A DNA stretch of 64,000 nt from Sphingorhabdus sp. M41 (GCF_001586275.1 NZ_CP014545.1:682001-746000); one strand, 5' to 3'. Positions 34,652 to 44,413 are shown, counted from the stretch's first letter. Program-made: numbers and translations. Notes: generated by a model not told the origin, from the sequence alone.

Positions 34652-35590
34652 ATGAACAAGCACGGGCTAAAAAGTGCCGACTATCGGCCATGCTTTTCGG
34701 GGCATGAAACATTCCCCCTACGTTATGGTTGGCTGCAGAAAGCGTATCGTGCTGTTAACCAAGTGTCATCAGCAAAAGACGCGGTACACCTATTCCGAGA
34801 TCCCGAGTCTATCGCTCGTTTCGGTGTGGGCCGCAATATGGTCAGCGCGATCCGCTATTGGGCCATTGCCGCTGGCGTATTGGAAGAAACTAGGGCAGGA
34901 CTTCAAACAACGTGGCTTGGGACTATGCTGTTCGATGAGAATGGAACTGATCCTTATCTTGAAGAAGACGCCTCACTTTGGCTGCTTCATTGGTATTTGG
35001 CTGGGCGTTGTAGACTCACATCGGTCTATTGGCTGTTTAATGAATTTAGAGGGGGCAGCTTTGTTCGGCAGGACATCGTCGCTCCTCTACTTAAACTTGC
35101 CGAAGAGCGTGGGTGGAGCCGGGTGGCATCCACAACGGTTGACCGAGACTTGCAGTGCATTCTTAGAAGCTATATTGGTGGACGCGGCTCTAGCGAAGCT
35201 GGAGAATCCGTACTCGCTGAACTTGGTCTGATTCGTCCAATGGACAAGCAGCGGTCGCGGCTATCGCGCGGTCGCAAACCTAATCTTTCCAATGCAATAT
35301 TCCTCTATTGTTTGAATGAGTTCTGGAATAACTTTGCGCCTGATCAGGCGACTATGTCATTCGAAAATACCGCTTACGCGCCCGGTTCTCCGGGGCGTGT
35401 TTTTTTGCTTGAGGAGGATGATATCGTTGATCGGCTTGAGCAGCTTGAAGAAATTTCGGGCGGGGCATTAGTTTGGTCAGAGACAGCGGGATTACGACAG
35501 ATAATTCGGAGCAAAAAACGTTCGATAAAAGCGGAGCAACGCATTCTTCGCGAGACACTGATCAGCGATTGTATTCGGATGGCTGCATGA
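34652..35590 (+). CDS. DUF4007 domain protein, SspB-like
   Basis: 312 residues from ATG 34652, chosen because AGGAGG lies at 34642-34647; an ATG at 34631 would add seven residues ahead of the SD. The DUF4007 signature is FSGHETFPLRYGWLQKAY near the N terminus, followed by ARFGVGRNMVSAIRYWAIAA. In the described SspABCD single-strand phosphorothioation system, SspB is the DUF4007 protein with DNA-nicking activity. The gene order DUF4007-ATPase-PAPS reductase matches sspBCD. Its stop overlaps the ATPase start by four bases. Confidence 0.85.
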   Translation: MNKHGLKSADYRPCFSGHETFPLRYGWLQKAYRAVNQVSSAKDAVHLFRDPESIARFGVGRNMVSAIRYWAIAAGVLEETRAGLQTTWLGTMLFDENGTDPYLEEDASLWLLHWYLAGRCRLTSVYWLFNEFRGGSFVRQDIVAPLLKLAEERGWSRVASTTVDRDLQCILRSYIGGRGSSEAGESVLAELGLIRPMDKQRSRLSRGRKPNLSNAIFLYCLNEFWNNFAPDQATMSFENTAYAPGSPGRVFLLEEDDIVDRLEQLEEISGGALVWSETAGLRQIIRSKKRSIKAEQRILRETLISDCIRMAA

Positions 35591-38500
35591 ACAATTCCGT
35601 GACAATAACACCACGATTCCGTCGGTCCGTCCGCCTAGACACGGATTTTTCGTCGGCAACTGCGATTGATGACTTTCATTGTCCGGCTTCATTCCAAGCC
35701 GCCATAACTTTCATGGCATCCCACATCGCTGATACTGAACAAGGTGCCTTTACGTGGACCGGGCCTTATGGCGGCGGCAAGTCTAGCTTAGCCGTTGCGG
35801 TCGCCTGCCTATTTGGAGCGCCTAAACCAGTCCGTGATCAAGCCGCTTCTTTGTTCGGCGAATCCGTCATAATCGCTTTAAAGTCGGCACTGCCCTATTT
35901 CCCATCGCGCTGGAATGTGCTGCCGCTAGTCACGGAACGTCGGTCGATCGCGATTCAACTTGCAGAGCTTTTGGATATCCCTGCCTCCTCGAGTGCATCA
36001 GACATCCTCAATGAGATAAAACGTAAAACTAAGGATCGCGGTCTGCTCATTATTATGGATGAGCTAGGTCGTGGATTAGAGGCAGCAGCCGACGGCGAAG
36101 GCGATCTTCACCTCCTACAAGACATCGCTGAACTCTCTGCACGTAGCGAGAGTAAGTTCATTTTTCTCGGAATCTTGCACCAAGGTTTCGAGGAATATGC
36201 TGAGCGACTAGGTAGTAGAACTAAAGAATCCTGGGCGAAGATTCAGGGGCGGTTTGTTGATATTTCAATTTCGATCTCGCTTGAAGAGACGATTGAACTA
36301 ATTGGTGAAGCACTTGGGCACAACCGTGCTATCCATACAGCCATTCCATTGAGCAACGATTGCGTCGCGCAATTGCGACCGGTACGCAAAAAAGCCGACG
36401 CCAAGCGCATGGCAGGTAAGCTGGCTCGCGCAGATCCGCTTCACCCTTTTACTGCCTGTCTCTTGGGGCCCCTTTCCCGGCGGGGTTTTGGTCAAAACCA
36501 ACGAAGTGTGTTTTCCTTTTTGAATTCTGCTGAACCATACGGGCTACAGGACGTACTCAAAAAAGAGGCTCTCGACGGCGTTTACCCGCCGCACCTATTG
36601 TGGAATTATCTACAGGCGAATTTTGAAGCTGCAATCCTGACGTCACCGGACGGGCGTCGATGGGCAATGGCGCATGATGTCCTTGAGCGGTGCATGGTGC
36701 GCGGCGCAAGTGACCTAGAACAACAAGTATTAAAAACCATCGCAATTTTTGAATTGCTCAAAGATCGGTCCGGAATTGCGAGCAATTTAGAAACGATTGT
36801 TCTAGCGCTTAACGAAATCAATCGCTCTGATATTGAGGCGGCGCTTACGCGTCTGGAACAGCAATCTGAAATCGTTTTCCGGAAACACGCAGGCATATAT
36901 GTGCTTTACGCAGGGTCGGATTTCGATGTCGCGGCTCGATTAGGAGAGGTTTTATCAGAACCGACGGATATCGACCTCAACATGGTGCGCTTGCTGGCTG
37001 ATCTTCAGCCGATGTTGGCGAAGCGTCATCATGAGGAGACAGGCGCGATGCGGTGGTTCGAGATGTCGATCGATCCGGTATCGAAGCTGGAGTGTTCCAC
37101 AGCCCCTAAATACGCTCAAGACACTATTGGACGCATAGTTTTTGCATTGCCGATGAAAGGTGAGAGCCAGAAGGAAACCATAAATGCGTGTAAGCGCGCC
37201 GCCCGTGCCGAGGGTAATTGCCCGTTAATCATCGGTCACCATGCTGACGCAGCCCAAATTCTCGACCTCGGACGAGAACTTGCGGCGCTAAATACTCTGG
37301 AAAGTAAGTTTCCAGAACTTCGAGGTGATCCGATTGCACGTAGAGAAATCGATGCTCGTGTCGCAGAGGTTCGTCAGAAACTCGAGGATATCCTACATGG
37401 TATGATCGAAGAGTGCAGTTGGTTCGTTGCAGACCAGAAATCAAAGCGACTGACCAAGCGTCTCTTAAACGAGCAACTGTCCATCCTGGCTGATGCGATC
37501 TTTAGCGATGCTCCACTAATTCGCAATGAGCTGTTAAACTGCTCTGAGCCATCCTCGAATGCGGTAAGTGCGCGAACCAAGCTAATGAAACGTATGGCAA
37601 TGCGTGGGACGAGCATTGACCTAGGGTTTGACGGAAAAAACTATCCTGCGGAGCGCGGACTCTACATTTTGCTGCTCAAAGAAACAGGAATTCACGTTGA
37701 GGGTAAATACCGCGCCCCCGCCAAGGGCAACACGCTGTATCCATTGTGGTGTGTGGCCGATAAGTTGCTCTCATCTAAGCAGGGTGTCGTGGGGGGTGAT
37801 GAGATTATTCAGGCTTGGGGCAAGGAACCAATTGGGTTGAAGACCGGCCTTGGACCGGTGTTTTTGTCAGCCTACATTCTGTCGCGTCGTGATCGTGTTG
37901 CGGTCTACGGAGAAGGAATATTTCAGGCCAACTTCAATGAGCTTTGTGTCGAGTTCCTCGCTCGAAATACCAAAGACATTGAATTGCGAAAGGTTGAAAT
38001 GAAAGGGTTTGTCGGAGATACACTTAAGACCCTAGGCGGACTCCTAGAAATCAAAGATACTGCGGAACCGTTGCGGGTTGCGCGAACGATAATTAGCGAG
38101 TTCGATGCCCTCGTGCCTTGGACGACGCGAACCCAATCTCTTTCTCCGCAAACACTCAAGGTCCGTGAGATTCTCAAGCGGGCGAGTGACCCAAACCAGC
38201 TCTTGTTTGACGATTTGCCGCGCTTAGCTGAGCCGCTAGCCGATGGCAATTTTGATGCGAATGCAACGGCAGTCCTGCTTAGAGACGCACTGGCCGAAAT
38301 GCGAGCAGCCTATCCAAAGGTACTCGACGATTTGAAAGATCTGATGTTGCGAGAACTGGATGTTCGAAGTCAAGACGACCACGCCTTTAAAGATTTACGC
38401 GATCGTGCAGATAACATCCGCCATATTGGCGGTGATTTACGTTTAGAAGCTTTCGTGGGAAGGCTGACGCAGTTCCATGGCACGCGAGAAGATATAGAGG

Positions 38501-38877
38501 GGCTTGCCGGCGTCGCCGTCAATAAACTCCCAAGAGACTGGAATGACGGTGACCGAGAACGCGCAGCTGTCGGTCTTACCGAACTTTCGACTGTGTTTCT
38601 GAAAACCGAAACGATGGCTCGGGTTAAGGGGCGCAAGGATGGGCGCCATGCCATGGCAGTCGTCGTGGGCAAGCAGAACATGCCGCATTCTCTGTTCAGC
38701 GAGATCCAGGTCGCTGATGTCGATTGGCATGATGTAGAAAAGCTAGCTGGCACGCTTGATCGTGCTTTGAGCGAGGCAGATCAGCAGAGCCGCGAGATCA
38801 TTCTGGCTGCTCTGATCGAGGTGACATCTAAATATCTCAACACAAGCGATGAACGTCTTGCAGGAGAACGAGCATGA
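35587..38877 (+). CDS. Large P-loop ATPase, SspC-like
   Basis: 1096 residues from ATG 35587 (ATGA overlap with the DUF4007 stop). Walker A is GPYGGGKSS at 59-67; Walker B is LLIIMDELGRG with D158/E159; SKFIFLGILHQGFEEYA may hold sensor residues. The rest is long and mostly helical, with no other domain I can name. Size, position and motifs fit the SspC ATPase. It likely couples nucleotide hydrolysis to DNA handling during sulfur insertion. It overlaps the next gene by four bases, so stoichiometric co-expression is expected. Confidence 0.83.
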   Translation: MNNSVTITPRFRRSVRLDTDFSSATAIDDFHCPASFQAAITFMASHIADTEQGAFTWTGPYGGGKSSLAVAVACLFGAPKPVRDQAASLFGESVIIALKSALPYFPSRWNVLPLVTERRSIAIQLAELLDIPASSSASDILNEIKRKTKDRGLLIIMDELGRGLEAAADGEGDLHLLQDIAELSARSESKFIFLGILHQGFEEYAERLGSRTKESWAKIQGRFVDISISISLEETIELIGEALGHNRAIHTAIPLSNDCVAQLRPVRKKADAKRMAGKLARADPLHPFTACLLGPLSRRGFGQNQRSVFSFLNSAEPYGLQDVLKKEALDGVYPPHLLWNYLQANFEAAILTSPDGRRWAMAHDVLERCMVRGASDLEQQVLKTIAIFELLKDRSGIASNLETIVLALNEINRSDIEAALTRLEQQSEIVFRKHAGIYVLYAGSDFDVAARLGEVLSEPTDIDLNMVRLLADLQPMLAKRHHEETGAMRWFEMSIDPVSKLECSTAPKYAQDTIGRIVFALPMKGESQKETINACKRAARAEGNCPLIIGHHADAAQILDLGRELAALNTLESKFPELRGDPIARREIDARVAEVRQKLEDILHGMIEECSWFVADQKSKRLTKRLLNEQLSILADAIFSDAPLIRNELLNCSEPSSNAVSARTKLMKRMAMRGTSIDLGFDGKNYPAERGLYILLLKETGIHVEGKYRAPAKGNTLYPLWCVADKLLSSKQGVVGGDEIIQAWGKEPIGLKTGLGPVFLSAYILSRRDRVAVYGEGIFQANFNELCVEFLARNTKDIELRKVEMKGFVGDTLKTLGGLLEIKDTAEPLRVARTIISEFDALVPWTTRTQSLSPQTLKVREILKRASDPNQLLFDDLPRLAEPLADGNFDANATAVLLRDALAEMRAAYPKVLDDLKDLMLRELDVRSQDDHAFKDLRDRADNIRHIGGDLRLEAFVGRLTQFHGTREDIEGLAGVAVNKLPRDWNDGDRERAAVGLTELSTVFLKTETMARVKGRKDGRHAMAVVVGKQNMPHSLFSEIQVADVDWHDVEKLAGTLDRALSEADQQSREIILAALIEVTSKYLNTSDERLAGERA

Positions 38878-39707
38878 GATCTACCCGCCACGTGTTGGGC
38901 CTTTCGGGAGGCCGCGACAGCGCTGCTCTGGCCATCTTTATGCGTCAGAGACATCCAGAAATTGAGGTCGAGTATTTCTTCACTGATACGGGTAAAGAAT
39001 TGCCTGAGGTATACGAATATTTGACGCGCCTTGAAGGCTATCTTGGGAAGCCGATACGTCGATTAAATCCTGATCGTGACTTTGATTTCTGGCTGAAGAG
39101 CTACAAAAGCTATCTACCTTCTGCGCAGTCACGCTGGTGCACGCGCCAGCTCAAGCTTCGCCCGTTTGAGAAATGGGTGCGAGAGTTTCTTGAAGCCGGA
39201 GAGACGGTTATGTCCTACGTTGCGATCCGCAGCGATGAAGAATACCGAGAGGGTTATCAGTCAAACAAGGAAAAGCTGCTGGTTAGGCTACCCTTCAAGG
39301 ACGCCAGCATTGATAAGGCGGGTGTCATCGAGATACTAGAAGGTTCAGGATTGGGTCTTCCAGAATACTATAGTTGGCGCAGTCGCAGTGGTTGTACTTT
39401 CTGCTTTTTTCAGCAAAAGATCGAATGGGTGCGTTTGAAAGAGCATCATCCGGGGGCGTTCGAGGAAGCAAAACTGTACGAGAAAACGGCAATTGAACAC
39501 GGCTCACCGTTCACTTGGAGTCAAGGCGAGTCGTTAACTGATCTTGAGCAACCAGAACGGCAAGAACAGATCAGACTGGATCACGAAAAGCGTTTGGTTA
39601 GGGCGCGCACGCGGGTGCAGGCAAACCCATTGCGCCCAGACACGCCGTTGGACCTAGATGATGTTTATGGAGGGGCAGCCAAAGCCTGTCTGACCTGCCA
39701 TAAATAG
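38874..39707 (+). CDS. PAPS-reductase/PP-loop family protein, SspD/DndC-like
   Basis: 277 residues. The PP-loop LGLSGGRDSAALAI lies at 9-22 (SGGxDS at 11-16). Cysteines C89 (SRWCTRQLK), C174/C177 (SGCTFCFFQQ) and C272/C275 (ACLTCHK) could ligate an iron-sulfur cluster. This is the ATP-pyrophosphatase type used for phosphate activation in DNA phosphorothioation (DndC, SspD). Start overlaps the ATPase stop (ATGA). There are no assimilatory sulfate-reduction genes nearby, so a metabolic PAPS reductase is unlikely. Confidence 0.88.
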   Translation: MRSTRHVLGLSGGRDSAALAIFMRQRHPEIEVEYFFTDTGKELPEVYEYLTRLEGYLGKPIRRLNPDRDFDFWLKSYKSYLPSAQSRWCTRQLKLRPFEKWVREFLEAGETVMSYVAIRSDEEYREGYQSNKEKLLVRLPFKDASIDKAGVIEILEGSGLGLPEYYSWRSRSGCTFCFFQQKIEWVRLKEHHPGAFEEAKLYEKTAIEHGSPFTWSQGESLTDLEQPERQEQIRLDHEKRLVRARTRVQANPLRPDTPLDLDDVYGGAAKACLTCHK

Positions 39708-39746
39708 TGAGATACAATATAAATAAATTTTGTTTAAGGTCATTTC

Positions 39747-42167
39747 ATGTTCAAAGTAACTGCACGGACCGTACTAGAGTTGGGATCAGAACTAATAAGT
39801 TCGGATCCCATCGCCTTTTATGAGTTGATCAAGAATGGGATCGATGCTGGTTCCAAGAACGGTGTTACGATCAAATTTGATATCGTGTTGGCGCGCCGAG
39901 ACTTTGAAGAGGCAAAGGCGGAAGTTTTAGCTGAATTGAAACTTCAGAGTCTTGAAGCATCTGATGACGAAGAGCAGGATGACGCTTGGGATTTTGAAGA
40001 TTTGAAAAAGTGGCTCGCGGGCAAACTTATTACCGAGGCCGATGATCTATGGGAGGAAGCGAATTCTCTCATTGAAGCTGCAGAAGATCTCGAAGAGCTT
40101 GCAAGCGTCTTGCAGACGATTAATGGCCTGAATTCTATCACTGTATCCGACACAGGATCGGGCATGTCGCTTAAAGAACTGACCTCGGTTTTTCTAGTGA
40201 TTGGCACGTCCTCGAGAAAAACTGAAATTGATGCTGCGCTAGCCGGTGGAAAGTCGCACACCCCCTATTTGGGTGAAAAGGGTATCGGGCGGCTGTCAGC
40301 AATGAGGCTGGGCGACACGCTCTCGGTCCGTACGACGAAATCTGGAGAAAGCCACTACAGTCTTATCGACATCGATTGGTCAGCCTTCGATGATTCGACT
40401 AAGATGATCGAGGATATCACCGTTACGCCTGCACGCGGCGGCAAGAAGAAAGACCCTGAGTTCAGCGGCACTCAAATCGTTATTCGTAAATTGAATGCCG
40501 ACTGGGCCGAGAAACGCGTTGGTTGGCTTGCAATGGATGATTTCTCCTTGCTTATCAACCCGCTCGACAAAAAGATAAGCCAGCGGATTGTTGTCCTATG
40601 GAATGGCAAGAGGGTCAACATTCGGCGGTTGGAGAACAGTTTTTTGTCTCATGCCAATGCCCTTGTGCGAGGAAAATATCGAAATACCGAGAAAGGCCCC
40701 GAGTTGGAGCTTCGGATTGAGCTGAACAATATTGGTTTTGACCATCCCAAAGAAATAAGTATCGAAACGGCGACAGCCGATGTCTTACATGGCGCTTTGG
40801 TAGGTCCAAAGGCAAAGCGCCGACGGATGAACAAGCGAGATGTCGACTACACAGCGCTCGATACAGTTGGCCCGTTCGACTTCGAGCTACATTGGTTTAA
40901 CCGTTCAATTCTGCGGAAACACAAAACAACAGGTGAATTTCAAGCTCTTAGAAACCTACTCGACCAATGGATGGGGGTACGCCTCTATCGCGATGGCTTT
41001 AGAGTTTACCCCTATGGCGAAGAAGATGATGATTGGCTCGATCTCGATAAAACAGCCCTTAAGTCAAAGGGCTATGCATTAAATCGCATTCAGTTGATCG
41101 GACAAGTCGAAATCGGGCGTTTGTCTAATCCTCGCTTAATTGACCAAACCAACCGCGAAGGTCTTCGTCAAACACCCGAAGAGGCTATATTGAAGGAGAC
41201 AGTTCAGTTCTCCGTGGAGCGTTTGCGTGATGAGATGAACCGCATCACACGGGAACAAAAAGATGCAAAACAACCTTTCATCGCTGATGAAACACGAACG
41301 GCCGATCTAGAAAAGCGGATGAAGGCGACTATCCGTTCAATTGGCAAAGTTGTTCCCAAAGAGCATCGAGAGGCTGTCCAAGAGTTAGAATTAATGCGTG
41401 AGGAGTTTTCTCGCTATGCCGCAAAAGCGCGTGAGCGCATTGCTGACATGGAAAAGGATGCGGATCAGATGCTCGCAATGGCAGGCATCGGCTTGATGGT
41501 CGAAGTTGTGGCGCATGAGCTAACCCGGTCCGCGGAAGATGCTTTGGATATTCTCAACAGTCTCAAGCGAAAAACTGTTCCCGACGAAGTGCGTCAGAGG
41601 CTTGAAAGTCTCCGCGCATCGATGAATAGTATTAGCAAGCGCCTGCGCATCCTGGACCCGCTAAGCGTAACAGGCCGCCAGCGTAAAGAGCGTTTTAAAT
41701 TGGACGAGCTAGTCGATGAAATCCTCGATGCTCATGAAGTGCAATTTGCTCGCCACGAAGTCCAACTAAGCGTGTTTCCCCCAGATAAGCCTGTTGAAGT
41801 GACGGCAGTTAAAGGGATGGTTGTCCAGGTTTTGGAAAACTTGATCTCGAACTCATTATATTGGATGGATGTTGAGAAGCAGCGCAAGATGTCACGTGAA
41901 CCAATGCTCACAATCGCCGTTGAAGATAATCCTCCGCGTGTCCGTTTTACGGACAATGGACCCGGCATTTCAAAACAATACAAAGATCGGATTTTTGATC
42001 TTTTCTTCTCGCTTAAAGACAAGAGCCGCCGCCGCGGACTCGGGCTATTTATCGCCAAGGAAGCTGCTGAACATAATGGTGGCGCCTTGATATTGGATGT
42101 AGAGACTACCAACAGCGAAGGTCGGTTTACTACTTTTGACTATCAAGTGGTGGGGGACGACTCTTGA
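39747..42167 (+). CDS. Protein with two GHKL ATPase domains (HSP90/MutL-like N-terminal, histidine-kinase-like C-terminal)
   Basis: 806 residues. N-terminal GHKL: FYELIKNGIDAG (E26, N30), VSDTGSGMS (D135, G137, G139), GTSSRKT and GEKGIGRLSAMR (176-186); an acidic helical insert lies at about 55-125. The middle (VRLYRDGFRVYPYGEEDD, LIDQTNREGL) resembles the transducer region of HSP90/MORC-type ATPases. C-terminal part: a coiled coil, then an H-box-like VVAHELTRSAEDALDIL (H590), N-box VLENLISNSLYW, G1 FTDNGPGIS, F-box IFDLFFSLK and G2 RRGLGLFIAKE. It follows the SspD-like gene after 39 bases with AAGGT upstream of the ATG. It could sense phosphorothioate or phage DNA and signal to the receiver protein next door. 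Confidence 0.85.
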   Translation: MFKVTARTVLELGSELISSDPIAFYELIKNGIDAGSKNGVTIKFDIVLARRDFEEAKAEVLAELKLQSLEASDDEEQDDAWDFEDLKKWLAGKLITEADDLWEEANSLIEAAEDLEELASVLQTINGLNSITVSDTGSGMSLKELTSVFLVIGTSSRKTEIDAALAGGKSHTPYLGEKGIGRLSAMRLGDTLSVRTTKSGESHYSLIDIDWSAFDDSTKMIEDITVTPARGGKKKDPEFSGTQIVIRKLNADWAEKRVGWLAMDDFSLLINPLDKKISQRIVVLWNGKRVNIRRLENSFLSHANALVRGKYRNTEKGPELELRIELNNIGFDHPKEISIETATADVLHGALVGPKAKRRRMNKRDVDYTALDTVGPFDFELHWFNRSILRKHKTTGEFQALRNLLDQWMGVRLYRDGFRVYPYGEEDDDWLDLDKTALKSKGYALNRIQLIGQVEIGRLSNPRLIDQTNREGLRQTPEEAILKETVQFSVERLRDEMNRITREQKDAKQPFIADETRTADLEKRMKATIRSIGKVVPKEHREAVQELELMREEFSRYAAKARERIADMEKDADQMLAMAGIGLMVEVVAHELTRSAEDALDILNSLKRKTVPDEVRQRLESLRASMNSISKRLRILDPLSVTGRQRKERFKLDELVDEILDAHEVQFARHEVQLSVFPPDKPVEVTAVKGMVVQVLENLISNSLYWMDVEKQRKMSREPMLTIAVEDNPPRVRFTDNGPGISKQYKDRIFDLFFSLKDKSRRRGLGLFIAKEAAEHNGGALILDVETTNSEGRFTTFDYQVVGDDS

Positions 42168-44110
42168 AAGATAAAAAGCTGGTAGAGAAAGCTGGAATCA
42201 CGTCTGCAATCATCGTTGATGACGGATACGATGAGGATCCATTGTATCACGAGCTGATCGATGAAGATGGCTGGGACATTTTTTTTGATGATGTTCAAGG
42301 TGCTGCATCGTCGCGCATCGAAGCATTTTTACCCGAATTCGATCCTAGTGCCAGAGATGAGCTCAAGTCCGATCAAAAATTTATCGATGCACTATGGCGC
42401 AACCGAGAAGATATTCGCGACCTTTTGGGCGGCCTTTTTGATGACTATGAGCAAAAGGCCGCAGATAACGCGCCTTTTCTTACGGCGGCGGAAGATGCAC
42501 TGACTGCGCTCGGCATTCCTTACACCACCCATGGTCGGGATTTTGTCAACGATGCTGTTGATGCAGACTTGATCGTGATCGACTTGTTTTTGGGTATCCA
42601 ACAGGGTGCTGAAGACCGACAGCTTACGGTAGACAGACTTAAATGCGCTATCGATCAGCGGAAGGGGGCTCTCCCATCTATTGTGCTGATGTCCCAGATT
42701 CCGACGATTGACGACTTGGCCAAAGAATTCCGTAGTGACGTGAAGCTCCATGCTTCTGCGTTTCGATATGTTAGGAAGCCCGATCTTCAGACACCAGGAC
42801 GCGTTCAGGGGCTAATTCTGACGCTCGCCGCGCATCGCAGGGACAGTCAGGCTTTGTCTACCTTTGTGGAGACGTGGGAGCAGAAAGCACAAGATGCCGT
42901 CGGAAAAGCAGCGAGTGCGCTCCGAAAAATCGACATTGATGATTTGCAACATATTCGGACTATGCTTTTGCGCTTCGAAGGCGTGAACACATCCAGTTAT
43001 ATGCTAGATGTTTTTGATCGCGTCCTTCAATATGAGATTGAGGCTCATAGCGAAGTTTTAAAAGCGGCTATTCTGCTTGATGAGATGGCAGACGACCCCC
43101 CGCCATTGATGATTTCTAACGACCGCGACACCTATGCCATCTTGGAGCGTACGCTGTTTGTCAATCCAAACCGCAGATCACATGCGACGGGCGCTGTATG
43201 GCCAATTACTTTTGGAGATATAATAGGACCACGAGTGGGGACTGCAATCAAGCCTCGTGGGTTTTTTGCAGGACAAAATGATTTGGTGTTCTTTGTCGCA
43301 TCTCCAGAATGCGATCTTATCAGAACGGACGGTCTAAAAACTGTGCTGTTGATCGCCGGCAAACTCGAAGAAGTCGATATGGCGAAACCTGTACTCGGCG
43401 TTTCTGGAAACACAACGCCAGTTTTATCGATTGATGGCGGTCGGCGATATCAGGTGACTTGGGATTTCGGGGATTTGCGCACAATGAACCTTTCACGAGC
43501 AAAGAACCTCTTGAAGACGAATGGTGATGCAGTCGTTCTTGGCCGTCTCAGGGATATCTCTGCGCTCGGGCTGCGTCAGCAGCTCCTTGGAAATGTTGGA
43601 CGGGTGGGCGAGATGGCGCCCTTGCCAAGGTCGTTTCGGTTCACCGCTGATATTTACTATGCACACCAGGACCAAACGGAACGGCAACTGGCTCTGCCAG
43701 CGGGAGTAGTGCTGCGTGGCAACGCCCTCGTTCCGCGAAAAGCAAAATCGGCCACACTTATTTTTGATTCGAGCTGTGAAAACGAACTTACAACTGCCAT
43801 ATTGGGCTTGGATGTCGCGACGGTCTCTGATGGCAGTAAGGCGTTGCTGAACAAGCTTAAAGAGCAAACTCGGCTTAGAAAGCTTTTTCGATCAGGTTTT
43901 CAGTGGATCAGTTTGCCGCTGAAAGACCCGCAGCCGGCAGAACTTCTCCAGGATGGTGAACCTCTCCCGGAGAAAGACGATAAAAAGCCAAAAGTGGAGA
44001 AAGTCGGTATGATTGTGACCCAACCTAACTTTGTCGAACAGCTCGGCACCAATTTCCGCAAATCAGGTTTAATTTTTAAAATCGTCGTCGACGAAACATT
44101 GGTTGGATGA
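42164..44110 (+). CDS. Atypical receiver-domain protein with unknown C-terminal region
   Basis: 648 residues from a TTG at 42164 that overlaps the upstream stop (TTGA). A receiver fold is spread over residues 12-225: acidic pair D19/D20 in AIIVDDGYDE, candidate phosphoacceptor D140 in LIVIDLFLG, S177 in IVLMSQIP and K205 in YVRKPDL. About 90 residues, mostly acidic and helical, are inserted between the first and third strands. Residues 226-320 are helical. The region 320-648 has beta-rich blocks (AVWPITFGDIIGPRVG, LVFFVASPECDLIR, FGDLRTMNLSRAKNLLKT) that I cannot assign. Partner of the GHKL protein by coupling. Confidence 0.75.
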   Translation: MKDKKLVEKAGITSAIIVDDGYDEDPLYHELIDEDGWDIFFDDVQGAASSRIEAFLPEFDPSARDELKSDQKFIDALWRNREDIRDLLGGLFDDYEQKAADNAPFLTAAEDALTALGIPYTTHGRDFVNDAVDADLIVIDLFLGIQQGAEDRQLTVDRLKCAIDQRKGALPSIVLMSQIPTIDDLAKEFRSDVKLHASAFRYVRKPDLQTPGRVQGLILTLAAHRRDSQALSTFVETWEQKAQDAVGKAASALRKIDIDDLQHIRTMLLRFEGVNTSSYMLDVFDRVLQYEIEAHSEVLKAAILLDEMADDPPPLMISNDRDTYAILERTLFVNPNRRSHATGAVWPITFGDIIGPRVGTAIKPRGFFAGQNDLVFFVASPECDLIRTDGLKTVLLIAGKLEEVDMAKPVLGVSGNTTPVLSIDGGRRYQVTWDFGDLRTMNLSRAKNLLKTNGDAVVLGRLRDISALGLRQQLLGNVGRVGEMAPLPRSFRFTADIYYAHQDQTERQLALPAGVVLRGNALVPRKAKSATLIFDSSCENELTTAILGLDVATVSDGSKALLNKLKEQTRLRKLFRSGFQWISLPLKDPQPAELLQDGEPLPEKDDKKPKVEKVGMIVTQPNFVEQLGTNFRKSGLIFKIVVDETLVG

Positions 44111-44413
44111 CGTCGGCATAGTCACATACCCGCGATTTAAGGCCTGAAAGCAAGCGACGGCGTTGAAAGTGTTGGAATTTCGCCATTTTCGGTCGATCAT
44201 GCCAGCCGGGTCGGCGATTGGCTGGCGCATATTTCCCAGTAATTCCAACAGCCTGCACCCCAACCGACGGCGCTGCTTTTATCTTGCCATGCACCCGACC
44301 TTCCTAACCGTCTGCTCCTGATACCTAAATTCGGGGCTGCTATATCGTACCATATGGGGTTCCTTCTTACGTTGGAGGGCTTCTGGTAGTATCGCGATAT
44401 TATGATAATCGGG
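44111..44413. other. Gap between the defence operon and the IS66 remnant
   Basis: About 300 bases with no supported gene. Sequence is mixed in composition and may be decayed transposon or spacer DNA. No terminator with a good T-run was seen directly after the receiver gene. Confidence 0.4.

Noticed and set aside
34674-35231. 185-residue frame inside the DUF4007 gene
   Set aside because: Alternative frame of a gene with clear DUF4007 signature and good ribosome binding site.
39708-44110. SspE-type (DUF262/HNH) effector
   Set aside because: No DUF262-like nucleotide motif or HNH/DUF1524 signature could be found in the two genes after the SspD-like gene.
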